Shown here one piece after another: positions 24,816 through 34,540 of a stretch of 45,470 nucleotides of DNA. The DNA comes from Chromatiales bacterium (lineage in GTDB: Bacteria; Pseudomonadota; Gammaproteobacteria; SpSt-1174). The first letter of the stretch is position 1; every line of letters starts with the position of its first letter. The translations under genes and the position numbers were made by a program. The notes under the pieces are model-generated. The model was given only the letters and a program-made list of their open reading frames with translations, had not been told where the DNA came from and did no database searches. Where the stretch lies: positions 1 to 45,470 of the forward strand of contig JABURS010000013.1 of NCBI GenBank assembly GCA_014762505.1. The letters are read 5' to 3'.

Positions 24816-25817
24816 ATGACCGAACGACATATCACCCTTGCCCACGGCAACGGCGGGCGTTTCATGCGCGAGCTGATCGACGAGGTGTTCGCCAGACACC
24901 TGGCCAATGACCGGCTCGATACGCACACCGATGCCGCGCATCTGAACCTCAACGGCGACCTGCTGTTTTCCACCGATGGTTTCACGGTGAAACCGCTGGA
25001 GTTTCCGGGCGGCAGCATCGGCTCGCTGGCCGTGCACGGCACGGTGAACGACCTGGCCGTGGCCGGCGCGATCCCGCAGGTGCTGAGTCTGAATGCCTTC
25101 ATCGAGGAGGGGCTGTCCTTCGCCCAGCTGGAGCGCATCGTCGGGGATCTCGCCGGCGCGGCGCGCGACTGCGGCGTGGCGGTGGTCGCGGGCGACACCA
25201 AGGTGGTGCCGCACGGCGAGGGCAGCGGGCTGTATCTGGCCACCGCCGGCATCGGCCTGCGGGCCACGCCGCAGGTGCTGAGCCTGAAGGACGTGCGGCC
25301 GGGCGACCGGATCCTCGTCAGCGGGCCGGTGGGCGACCACGGCACGGCCGTGATGCTGGCACGCGAGCAGTTCGGCCTGCGCGGCGACCTGCAGTCCGAT
25401 GCCGCCAGCGTGCTGCCGCTGGCCCGGGCCCTGTTCGACCTGCCGGGCCTGCGCTTCATGCGCGACCCCACGCGCGGGGGCCTGGCCACCGTCGCCCACG
25501 AGATCGCCGAGGCCTGCGGCGCCGGCGTGCGCCTGAACGAGTCCGCCATCCCCGTGCGCGACCCCGTGCGCGCCGTCTGCGAGATGCTCGGCTACGACCC
25601 CTACTACCTCGCCTGCGAGGGCCGCATCGTCGCCATCGTCGCCCCCGGGGCCGCCGACGAGGCCCTCGCCCGCTGGCAGGCCCTGCCCCAGGGCGAACAG
25701 GCCGCCCTCATCGGCCAGGTCGAGACCGGCGCCAGCCGCGTCGTCCTCGAGACCCCCATCGGCGGCGAGCGCTTCCTCGAGGAGCTGGAGGACGACCCGC
25801 TACCGCGGATCTGCTGA
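24816..25817 (+). CDS. hypE: Hydrogenase maturation protein HypE
   Basis: A 333-residue enzyme that dehydrates the C-terminal thiocarboxamide to thiocyanate, the CN- donor for the iron centre. It belongs to the PurM/SelD-like ATP-binding superfamily. Seen: ITLAHGNGGRFMRELI at the start, DGFTVKPLEFPGGSIG, LAVHGTVNDLAVAGA, VVAGDTKVVPHGEG, FMRDPTRGGLATVAHEIAE and the essential C-terminal PRIC with cysteine as last residue. The ATG at 24816 gives the usual family start; an ATG at 24780 in frame adds 12 atypical residues. It is separated from hypF by two repeat copies, so transcription from the hyp promoter must read through them. Confidence 0.95.
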   Translation: MTERHITLAHGNGGRFMRELIDEVFARHLANDRLDTHTDAAHLNLNGDLLFSTDGFTVKPLEFPGGSIGSLAVHGTVNDLAVAGAIPQVLSLNAFIEEGLSFAQLERIVGDLAGAARDCGVAVVAGDTKVVPHGEGSGLYLATAGIGLRATPQVLSLKDVRPGDRILVSGPVGDHGTAVMLAREQFGLRGDLQSDAASVLPLARALFDLPGLRFMRDPTRGGLATVAHEIAEACGAGVRLNESAIPVRDPVRAVCEMLGYDPYYLACEGRIVAIVAPGAADEALARWQALPQGEQAALIGQVETGASRVVLETPIGGERFLEELEDDPLPRIC

Positions 25818-25846
25818 TCCCTGGCGTCTGTGATACTGGCAGGCGC

Positions 25847-25902
25847 TTGCCCGGTGAAATTCCGGCAACTACAATCCGTATTACAAAACGCAATACGGAT
25901 TG
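25847..25902 (+). promoter_or_regulatory. Toxin-antitoxin promoter with overlapping operator
   Basis: -35 TTGCCC (25847-25852), 17-bp spacer, -10 TACAAT (25870-25875). An exact 11-bp inverted repeat, CAATCCGTATT (25872-25882) and AATACGGATTG (25892-25902), covers the -10 box and expected start site. The layout fits autorepression by the ribbon-helix-helix antitoxin encoded 6 bp downstream. Confidence 0.75.
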
Positions 25903-25908
25903 AACCAC

Positions 25909-26205
25909 ATGGCCACCATCAGCCTGCGCCTGCCCGAAGACATCGAGGCCCACCTCGCCGAAGAGGCCCGCCTGGAAGGCCGGCCACGCTCCGAGGTCGT
26001 CCGCGAGGCCATCGTCGACTACCTCGCCCGCCGCGAGCGCGAGCGCTTCATGGCGCAGGTGGTGGCAGAGGCCCGTACCGCCTACGACACCCCGGCCATC
26101 CGCGAGGAGACCCAGGCGCTGTTGCAGGAGGCCGAGTCCGCCAGCAACGAGGCCCTGGAGCAGAGTGAAAAGCCGGGCCTGTCCGACAGCGACTGGTGGC
26201 GCTGA
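25909..26205 (+). CDS. Ribbon-helix-helix (CopG-like) antitoxin
   Basis: A 98-residue antitoxin and autoregulator. Residues 1-45 are a ribbon-helix-helix DNA-binding domain: strand MATISLRLPEDIEAHL, helix EEARLEGRPRSEVVREAI, helix VDYLARRER. The C-terminal part is acidic and probably unfolded until bound to the toxin (EETQALLQEAESASNEALEQ, then SDSDWWR), the usual toxin-neutralising arm. ATG 25909 is chosen over an upstream TTG at 25900 that lies within the operator. The stop overlaps the toxin start as TGATG, so translation is coupled. The inverted repeat just upstream is its likely target. Confidence 0.9.
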   Translation: MATISLRLPEDIEAHLAEEARLEGRPRSEVVREAIVDYLARRERERFMAQVVAEARTAYDTPAIREETQALLQEAESASNEALEQSEKPGLSDSDWWR

Positions 26206-26546
26206 TGCGCCGCGGTGAGGTCTGGGTGGCGCGGCTGAACCCGAACCAGGGTCGCGAAATCGGCAAGACCCGGCCCGTGCTGATCATCCAGGCCGACGAG
26301 CTGCTCGCCCTTGAAGACCTCCCCGTCATCGTCCTGCCCCTCACCTCGCAGGTCTACCCCGCCTTCCGTCACTGGCGCATCACCCTCCCCGCCCGCGACC
26401 GACTCCTGAAGCCATGCCAGATCGTCGTCGACCAGCCCCGCGCCCTGGACCGCAGACGCTTCGGCGAAGGCCCGCTGACCACGCTCACCCGCGAGGAGAT
26501 GCAGGCCGTGGAAAGGAGCCTGAAGGCCGTGATGGGGATGCTGTGA
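26205..26546 (+). CDS. mazF: MazF/PemK-family endoribonuclease toxin
   Basis: A 113-residue toxin predicted to cleave RNA at specific short sequences. The fold signature is clear: MRRGEVWVARLNPNQGREIGKTRPVLIIQ, with the catalytic Arg in GKTRPVLI, then VIVLPLTSQ with the conserved Thr/Ser, and the end KPCQIVVDQPRALDRRRF, typical of MazF strands. The C-terminal helix TREEMQAVERSLKAVMGML completes the domain. Its ATG overlaps the antitoxin stop. The pair sits alone between hypE and a bidirectional terminator, so it is a self-contained unit, probably acquired. Cut specificity cannot be read from sequence. Confidence 0.93.
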   Translation: MRRGEVWVARLNPNQGREIGKTRPVLIIQADELLALEDLPVIVLPLTSQVYPAFRHWRITLPARDRLLKPCQIVVDQPRALDRRRFGEGPLTTLTREEMQAVERSLKAVMGML

Positions 26547-26587
26547 GCAGCATTAGACCGAACAGGTAGGCAGGCCCTTCATCGACA

Positions 26588-26622
26588 CACGAAAAAGGCC
26601 GCATGTAGCGGCCTTTTTCGTG
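26588..26622. terminator. Bidirectional rho-independent terminator
   Basis: CACGAAAAAGGCCGC pairs exactly with GCGGCCTTTTTCGTG around loop ATGTA. Runs of five T lie in the 3' arm on either strand. It separates the convergent mazF (plus) and P-type ATPase (minus) genes. Confidence 0.88.
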
Positions 26623-26669
26623 CTCATCATCCCAACTGCAATGGATGCAACAGGCGCGAAGAGACGGCG

Positions 26670-29405
<2,736 letters not shown>

Positions 29406-29505
29406 GTCAGGCAGCAGGCAGGACGTGCCTGGCGGCCGGCGTTCGGTCGCGCCGCACCCTGTGGTATGCTTTCGCCGCGGCGATTCCGCCGATTTCGGCC
29501 ATCAC

Positions 29506-29582
29506 GCCCCCGTGGCACAATTGGATAGCGCAGCCCCCTCCTAAGGGGCAGGTTGCAGGTTCGAACCCTGCCGGGGGCACCA
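29506..29582 (+). tRNA. tRNA-Arg (anticodon CCT)
   Basis: A full cloverleaf: acceptor GCCCCCG/CGGGGGC, D-arm around GCACAATTGGATAGCGC, anticodon stem GCCCC/GGGGC with loop CTCCTAA (anticodon CCT at 29540-29542, reading AGG), T-arm GCAGG-TTCGAAC-CCTGC. Discriminator A and an encoded CCA (29580-29582) are present. Confidence 0.96.
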
Positions 29583-29597
29583 TCTTCTCCTGCATCG

Positions 29598-29939
29598 TCA
29601 TTCCCCTGCCAGATCGGCCGGCGTGCTCAGCTCACCGGGACAATAGCCCTGCCCCACGGCGCGTTCGTACCAGTAGTTGGCGGCGTGCACGTCCCGCTCC
29701 GTACCGATGCCGAGCTCGTACATCAACCCCAGCTGGTACTCCGCCTCCGGCGAGCCCTGTGCCGCCGCCTCGCGGTAGAGCGCGAAGGCCCGTCCGGTAT
29801 CCTGTGCCACGCCGTCTCCGGTCTCGTAGCGCCAGCCCTCGACCATGAGCGCCTGCGCATTGTTTGCCGTCTGTGGTGGGGGCGTCGCGGCGCAGGCCGA
29901 CAGGATCAGGGCCGCCATGCTGACGATCAGTGATTTCAT
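29598..29939 (-). CDS. Small Sel1-repeat lipoprotein
   Basis: A 113-residue outer- or inner-membrane lipoprotein. The start MKSLIVSMAALILSAC (ATG 29939) follows a GGGAGG ribosome site; the lipobox LSAC makes Cys16 the lipidated residue. The mature part has one and a half Sel1/TPR-like repeats: GRAFALYREAAAQGSPEAEYQLGLMYELGIGTERDVHAANYWYERAVGQGY. Such repeats bind other proteins; a partner cannot be named. It is convergent with the tRNA gene and divergent from the GGDEF-EAL gene at 30059, with about 120 bp between the two starts. Confidence 0.88.
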   Translation of the reverse strand: MKSLIVSMAALILSACAATPPPQTANNAQALMVEGWRYETGDGVAQDTGRAFALYREAAAQGSPEAEYQLGLMYELGIGTERDVHAANYWYERAVGQGYCPGELSTPADLAGE

Positions 29940-30058
29940 GACATACCTCCCGAAATATCCCTTCGCTGACGGTTCCCCTGCCCCGGCAATCGGTATAGGA
30001 TTCCCGGTCCGGCATTCAGGACAAAATAACAAGAATCGCCGGGTGGAGTCTCCAGGGG

Positions 30059-32065
30059 ATGGTCAATCAATCCAGACAGTTCCGGCTGGTGCCGTTCTTT
30101 TCGGTGGCCAGTCTCGCCAGCATCGTCATCGCGGCCGCCGCCATGACCTGGATCTTCCACGACATGGCAGTGCGCAATGTCACGGAAATCACAGAAAGTC
30201 AGAACATCACCCTCACCCGCGCCATGGCCGACGCCCTCTGGCCGTATTACTCCGCCTTTCTCACCTCGCTCAGCGGTGCCGACGGCGCCGAGATCCGCCA
30301 GCGCCCCGAGTTCGGCATGCTGCAGGAAGACGTGCGCAAGCGGGTGCAGAACCTGCCGATATTGGCGGTGAAGATCTATGATCCCGACGGGCTGACCGTG
30401 TACTCCACGGTCACCGAGGAGATCGGCGGGAGCAAGCGCGGTGCCCCATCCTATGAACAGGCTCGCCAGGGGGGGATTGCCAGCATGCTGGTCGAACAGG
30501 ACAGCAATGCCTACGCGGTGGCCTCCTACATCCCGATCCGCAGCACGCCGGAGGGTGGGATCGAGGGCGTGTTCGAGCTCTATACCGACGTCACCCCGCA
30601 GATGAGGCAGCTGCAGTCCATCCAGCTAAAGGTGTTTGGCGGCATTGCCGGGGTGCTGTTGCTGCTCTACGTGGTGCTGTTGCTGCTGGTGCGCCATGCC
30701 GACCGGCTGATCCAGCGCCAGGAAGAGGCCATCAAGATCCGCGCCCATTACGATGCCCTCACCGGTCTGCCCAACCGTATCCTGTTCCGCGACCGCCTGC
30801 AGCACGCCATGGACCGCGCCGAACGCGACGAGCGCCTGGTGGCCCTGATGTTCATCGACATGGATCGTTTCAAGGCGATCAACGATACCCTGGGGCACGA
30901 GGCTGGCGACCAGATGCTGCGCGAGATCGCGCGCCGCCTGCAGGCCTGCATCCGTAACTACGACACCGCGGCACGCATCGGCGGCGACGAGTTCACCGTC
31001 ATCCTCGAGGGCGTGCGCGACATCGAGGAGGTCGACAACATCGCGACGCGCATCGTCGCCGACCTGGGCCAGCCCTACAGCCTGCTGGGCAAGCAGCAGT
31101 ACAGCAATGCCAGCGTGGGCATCACCATCTACCCCTTCGACGACGACGGCATGGACAACCTGCTGCAGAATGCCGATGTCGCCATGTATCGCGCCAAGCA
31201 GTTCGGCGGCGACCAGTTCGTGTATTACTCCGACGCCATGCAGAAGCAGCTCATGCGCCGGCACGAGATCGAACAGGGCCTGCGCGAGGCCCTGGTGCAC
31301 GGCCACCTGCGCCTGCACTACCAGCCCAAGATCGACCTGCGCAACGGCCGCGTGGCCGGCATCGAGGCCCTGGTGCGCTGGCAGCATCCCAAGCACGGCC
31401 TGATGCTGCCGGGAGAGTTCATTCCCGTGGCCGAGGAGAGCCACCTCATCCTGCGCCTCGGGGAATGGGTGATGCGCCGCGCTTGCGAGGACATCTGCCG
31501 CTGGACCCGCCAGGGCATCGACGTGCCGCCCGTGGCCATCAACGTCTCCGCCCGCCAGTTCCTGGCCCCCGACTTCCTCGAGGACATGCAGCGTGCGCTG
31601 ACGTCCTGCTGCGTCTCTGCCGACCGCGTGGAGATCGAGATCACCGAGAACATCCTGGTGGAACAGCACGACGAGACCGCCACCGTACTCAACCGGCTGA
31701 GGGAGATGGGCGTACGCGTGGCACTGGACGACTTCGGCACCGGCTATTCCTCGCTGCGCTACCTGCAGGAACTGCCGGTGGACGTGGTGAAGATCGACAA
31801 GAGCTTCATCCAGCACATCCACGACCGGCCCGACGACTACCAGCTGGTACGCGGCATGGTCGCCCTGGCCCGCAGCCTGCGCCAGCAGGTGGTGGCCGAA
31901 GGCGTGGAAGAGGCCGAACAGGCGCAGCTGCTGCACGAAATGGGCTGCGACCTCGCCCAGGGCTTCCACTTCAGCCACCCCCTGCCCGCCGACCAGCTGC
32001 CGGAGTGGCTGGCGGCGCATGGCAAGGGGAAGTCACAGGTTGGCAGTCGCAAGTCGCCCGTGTGA
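30059..32065 (+). CDS. Membrane GGDEF-EAL protein with periplasmic sensor domain
   Basis: A 668-residue cyclic-di-GMP enzyme. Two membrane helices (about 10-32 and 193-212) enclose a periplasmic sensor of about 160 residues resembling a double-Cache-like domain (ILAVKIYDPDGLTVYSTVTEEIG, AVASYIPIRSTPEGG, GVFELYTDVT). The cytoplasmic GGDEF (308-312) is intact, with inhibitory RxxD site RNYD at 299-302; the EAL domain (EALVRW from 436, later DDFGTGYSSLRYL, KIDKSFI) has full catalytic motifs. It could therefore make and degrade c-di-GMP; which activity dominates is unknown. The last dozen residues (GKGKSQVGSRKSPV) are non-conserved and run into repeat DNA. Convergent with relA. Confidence 0.93.
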   Translation: MVNQSRQFRLVPFFSVASLASIVIAAAAMTWIFHDMAVRNVTEITESQNITLTRAMADALWPYYSAFLTSLSGADGAEIRQRPEFGMLQEDVRKRVQNLPILAVKIYDPDGLTVYSTVTEEIGGSKRGAPSYEQARQGGIASMLVEQDSNAYAVASYIPIRSTPEGGIEGVFELYTDVTPQMRQLQSIQLKVFGGIAGVLLLLYVVLLLLVRHADRLIQRQEEAIKIRAHYDALTGLPNRILFRDRLQHAMDRAERDERLVALMFIDMDRFKAINDTLGHEAGDQMLREIARRLQACIRNYDTAARIGGDEFTVILEGVRDIEEVDNIATRIVADLGQPYSLLGKQQYSNASVGITIYPFDDDGMDNLLQNADVAMYRAKQFGGDQFVYYSDAMQKQLMRRHEIEQGLREALVHGHLRLHYQPKIDLRNGRVAGIEALVRWQHPKHGLMLPGEFIPVAEESHLILRLGEWVMRRACEDICRWTRQGIDVPPVAINVSARQFLAPDFLEDMQRALTSCCVSADRVEIEITENILVEQHDETATVLNRLREMGVRVALDDFGTGYSSLRYLQELPVDVVKIDKSFIQHIHDRPDDYQLVRGMVALARSLRQQVVAEGVEEAEQAQLLHEMGCDLAQGFHFSHPLPADQLPEWLAAHGKGKSQVGSRKSPV

Positions 32066-32072
32066 TGGGGCA

Positions 32073-32262
32073 CGAGGGGATAGGCGTCAGGCAAAAACAC
32101 AGACGCCACAGAGGACACAGAGCCCACAGAGAAAAGGCGCTGCCTGTAGGAGCGCCGTTTATGCCCTCTGGGTGCAAGGCGCGATGGGGGATGACACCAT
32201 CGCCTGCTGATGCATCGCGGCGGGCGCAGCCCGCCCTCTGTGGACTCTGTGTCCTCTGTGGC
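32073..32262 (+). repeat. Composite dispersed repeat, copy C (best inverted arms)
   Basis: Leader GAGGGGATAGGCGTCAGGC (32074-32092) leads into left arm GCCACAGAGGACACAGAG (32105-32122) and right arm CTCTGTGTCCTCTGTGGC (32245-32262), exact 18-bp inverted repeats 158 bp from end to end. Inside lie GTAGGAGCGCCG (32147-32158), AAGGCGCGATG and CATCGCCTGCTG, shared with copy B. It is located in the 284-bp gap between the convergent GGDEF-EAL and relA genes. Confidence 0.87.
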
Positions 32263-32277
32263 TAAAACAGCTTAAGG

Positions 32278-32336
32278 GCGCGATGCCCAAGCCTGGGCAT
32301 CGCGCCTCGCCCGATCGCGCCTCGCGGCGCTCCTAC
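32278..32336. repeat. Strong hairpin followed by inverted REP-like core
   Basis: GCGCGATGCCCA (32278-32289) and TGGGCATCGCGC (32294-32305) form an exact 12-bp stem with loop AGCC. Next to it, 32313-32336 matches the reverse complement of the copy A core at 23 of 24 positions (GATCGCGCCTCGCGGCGCTC then CTAC). It may also act as the transcript end for relA or the GGDEF-EAL gene, though no T run follows. Confidence 0.75.
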
Positions 32337-32349
32337 GCGACTCGCAACT

Positions 32350-34521
32350 TCACGACACCCGCCGATACACATCCATCACGTTCGGCAGCTGGGCGATCTT
32401 GTCCATGACCAGGCCCAGCTGGGTGGTGCCGGTGATCTCGATGGTGAGGTCCATGTGCACGCTCTGGTCGTTCCGGTCGGTGCGGGTGTTGGCGGCCAGC
32501 ACGTTGACCTTTTCGTTGGCGAGGACGCTGGTGATGTCGCGCAGCAGGCCCTGGCGATCGAAGGCCTGCACGTGCACGTCCACCGGGCGCGCCTCGGCCT
32601 CCTCCCCCCATTCCACCTCCACCAGGCGCGGGCGTTTCTCGGCGGGCAGGCTCAGGATGTTCGGGCAGTCACGCCGGTGGATGGAGACACCCTTGCCGCG
32701 CGTGATGTAGCCGACGATGGCATCGCCCGGCACCGGCTTGCAGCAGGGCGCCATGTGGGTGAGCAGGTTGCCCACGCCACGCACGCGTACCTCGCCGGCC
32801 TCCCGGCCCTTGCGGCGTGCGCGGGCCGCGGGCCGACTGACGACGATCTCGTCGGCCTCGGGCTCGGGCATCCGCAGCGCGCCCAGCAGCTGGCCGGGCG
32901 TCACGTCGCCACGCCCCAGGGCGATCAGCAGCTCCTCGCCGCGCTGCAGGTGCAGCTCCTGGGCGAGCTGGTCCAGGTCGACGCCCTTCGGTGCAATGCC
33001 CAGGCGCTGGGCCTCGCGCTCGAACAGGTGCCGGCCGTCGGCCAGGTTCCTGTCCTGGTCCCGCTGCTTGAACCACGCGCGCACCTTGGCGCGGGCGCTG
33101 GTGGTGGCGAGATAGCCGGTATGCGGGTTGAGCCAGTCACGCGAGGGCTCGCCTTCCTTGGCGGTGAGGATCTCCACCTGCTCACCGGAATTCAGCACAT
33201 AGGTGAGCGGCACGATGCGCCCGTTGACCTTGGCGCCGCGGCAACGATGCCCGACCTCGGTATGCACGGCATAGGCGAAATCCAGCGGCGTGGCCCCGCG
33301 CTTGAGATCCATGATCTCGCCCTGGGGCGTGAGCACGAAGACGCGATCGGAGAACAGGTCGGAGCGAAAGTCGTCGAGCAACTCGGTGTCGTTGTCGCGC
33401 TCTTCCAGCAGGTGACGCAGCGAGGCGATGGCGCGCTCCATCTTCTGGTCCTGCGTGCCGCCCTCCTTGTAGCGCCAGTGCGCGGCCACACCGAGTTCGG
33501 CGAAGTCGTGCATCTCGCGCGTGCGGATCTGCACCTCCACCGTGCGCCCGCCGGGGCCGATCACGGCCGTGTGCAACGACTGGTAACCGTTCTCCTTGGG
33601 GTTGGCGATGTAGTCGTCGAATTCCTTCGGGATGTGCGGCCAGAGACCATGCACGATGCCCAGTGCCGCATAGCAGGTGGAGACCCGGTCGACGATCACG
33701 CGCACCGCGCGCAGGTCGTAGAGCTCATCCAGGTTGAGGTGCTTGCGCTGCATCTTGCGCCAGATGCTGTAGATGTGCTTCGGCCGCCCGCTCACCTCGG
33801 CCTCGAAGCCCTCCTTCTCGAGCTCGGCCTCGAGCCGCGTCATGAATTCCCGCACGTAGGCCTCGCGACCGGTACGCGTCTCCTCCAGCGAGGTGGCGAT
33901 CTGCTTGTAGGCCTGCGGTTCGAGATAGCGGAAGGCGAGATCCTCCATCTCCCACTTGAGCTGGCCGACACCCAGGCGGTTGGCCAGCGGGGAATAGATC
34001 TCCAGCGTCTCGCGCGCGATGCAGCGGCGGGTGTCGTAGTCCTCGTGCGCGAGCCCGCGCAGACGCTGCACGCGGAAGGCCAGCTTGATGAGCACGGCGC
34101 GGACATCGTCCACCATGGCCAGCAGCATGCGGCGCAGGCGCTCGGCCTGCTCGGGGGCCTGGATGGCCTCGCCGTCACGGCACTCCTTGAAGGTGTTGAG
34201 CCAGGTGACGTTCTTCACCAGGGCGGCGACGGTATCACCGAAGTGGTCGCGCAGGTAACGCTCGTCGAGCCGGCCGCGCAGGCGCGGGTCGGCGAGGATG
34301 GCGCTGATGAGGGTGATCTGGTCGACGTGCAGCCCGCGCAGGATCTCCGCCACCTCCAGGCCGCGGGGACGGTGATCCTCACCCGCCTCCACCGCCAGCA
34401 CGTGGTCGATGGCGGCGCTGGCCTGTTCGCGCTGTCTGGCGTCGGGGCTGATGGCGAAGTGCTCGATGAGCTCCTCGCGCCGCCGCGCCGAGACCGGTTC
34501 GCTGTGTCCGGAGTGCTTCAT
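32350..34521 (-). CDS. relA: (p)ppGpp synthetase RelA
   Basis: A 723-residue ribosome-associated alarmone synthetase that makes (p)ppGpp during amino-acid starvation. The N-terminal hydrolase-like domain lacks the HD...ED catalytic residues (for example ILADPRLRGRLDERYLRDHF where active enzymes have LLHDVIEDT). The synthetase domain has GRPKHIYSIWRKM, DLRAVRVIVD and the acidic signature EFDDYI (ExDD), which marks RelA, not the SpoT/Rel type. TGS (VFVLTPQGEIMDLKRGATPLDFAYAVHT), zinc-finger or conserved-cysteine region (APCCKPVPGDAIVGYITRGKGVSIHRRDC) and ACT (DRQGLLRDITSVLANEKVNV) domains follow. The start is ATG 34521, 19 bp after the end of the permease gene. Confidence 0.96.
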   Translation of the reverse strand: MKHSGHSEPVSARRREELIEHFAISPDARQREQASAAIDHVLAVEAGEDHRPRGLEVAEILRGLHVDQITLISAILADPRLRGRLDERYLRDHFGDTVAALVKNVTWLNTFKECRDGEAIQAPEQAERLRRMLLAMVDDVRAVLIKLAFRVQRLRGLAHEDYDTRRCIARETLEIYSPLANRLGVGQLKWEMEDLAFRYLEPQAYKQIATSLEETRTGREAYVREFMTRLEAELEKEGFEAEVSGRPKHIYSIWRKMQRKHLNLDELYDLRAVRVIVDRVSTCYAALGIVHGLWPHIPKEFDDYIANPKENGYQSLHTAVIGPGGRTVEVQIRTREMHDFAELGVAAHWRYKEGGTQDQKMERAIASLRHLLEERDNDTELLDDFRSDLFSDRVFVLTPQGEIMDLKRGATPLDFAYAVHTEVGHRCRGAKVNGRIVPLTYVLNSGEQVEILTAKEGEPSRDWLNPHTGYLATTSARAKVRAWFKQRDQDRNLADGRHLFEREAQRLGIAPKGVDLDQLAQELHLQRGEELLIALGRGDVTPGQLLGALRMPEPEADEIVVSRPAARARRKGREAGEVRVRGVGNLLTHMAPCCKPVPGDAIVGYITRGKGVSIHRRDCPNILSLPAEKRPRLVEVEWGEEAEARPVDVHVQAFDRQGLLRDITSVLANEKVNVLAANTRTDRNDQSVHMDLTIEITGTTQLGLVMDKIAQLPNVMDVYRRVS

Positions 34522-34540
34522 GGCAATCGATTATACCGGT

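Noticed and set aside
24816-25817. Selenophosphate synthetase or ThiL instead of HypE
   Set aside because: The C-terminal PRIC and hyp-operon position are specific to HypE.
29506-29582. tRNA-Arg as an attachment site of an integrated island
   Set aside because: No integrase gene or duplicated tRNA 3' end is seen within the window; the only tyrosine recombinase is IntI at the far end.
32350-34521. Bifunctional SpoT/Rel instead of RelA
   Set aside because: The hydrolase HD motif is absent and the synthetase has the ExDD (EFDD) signature of RelA.
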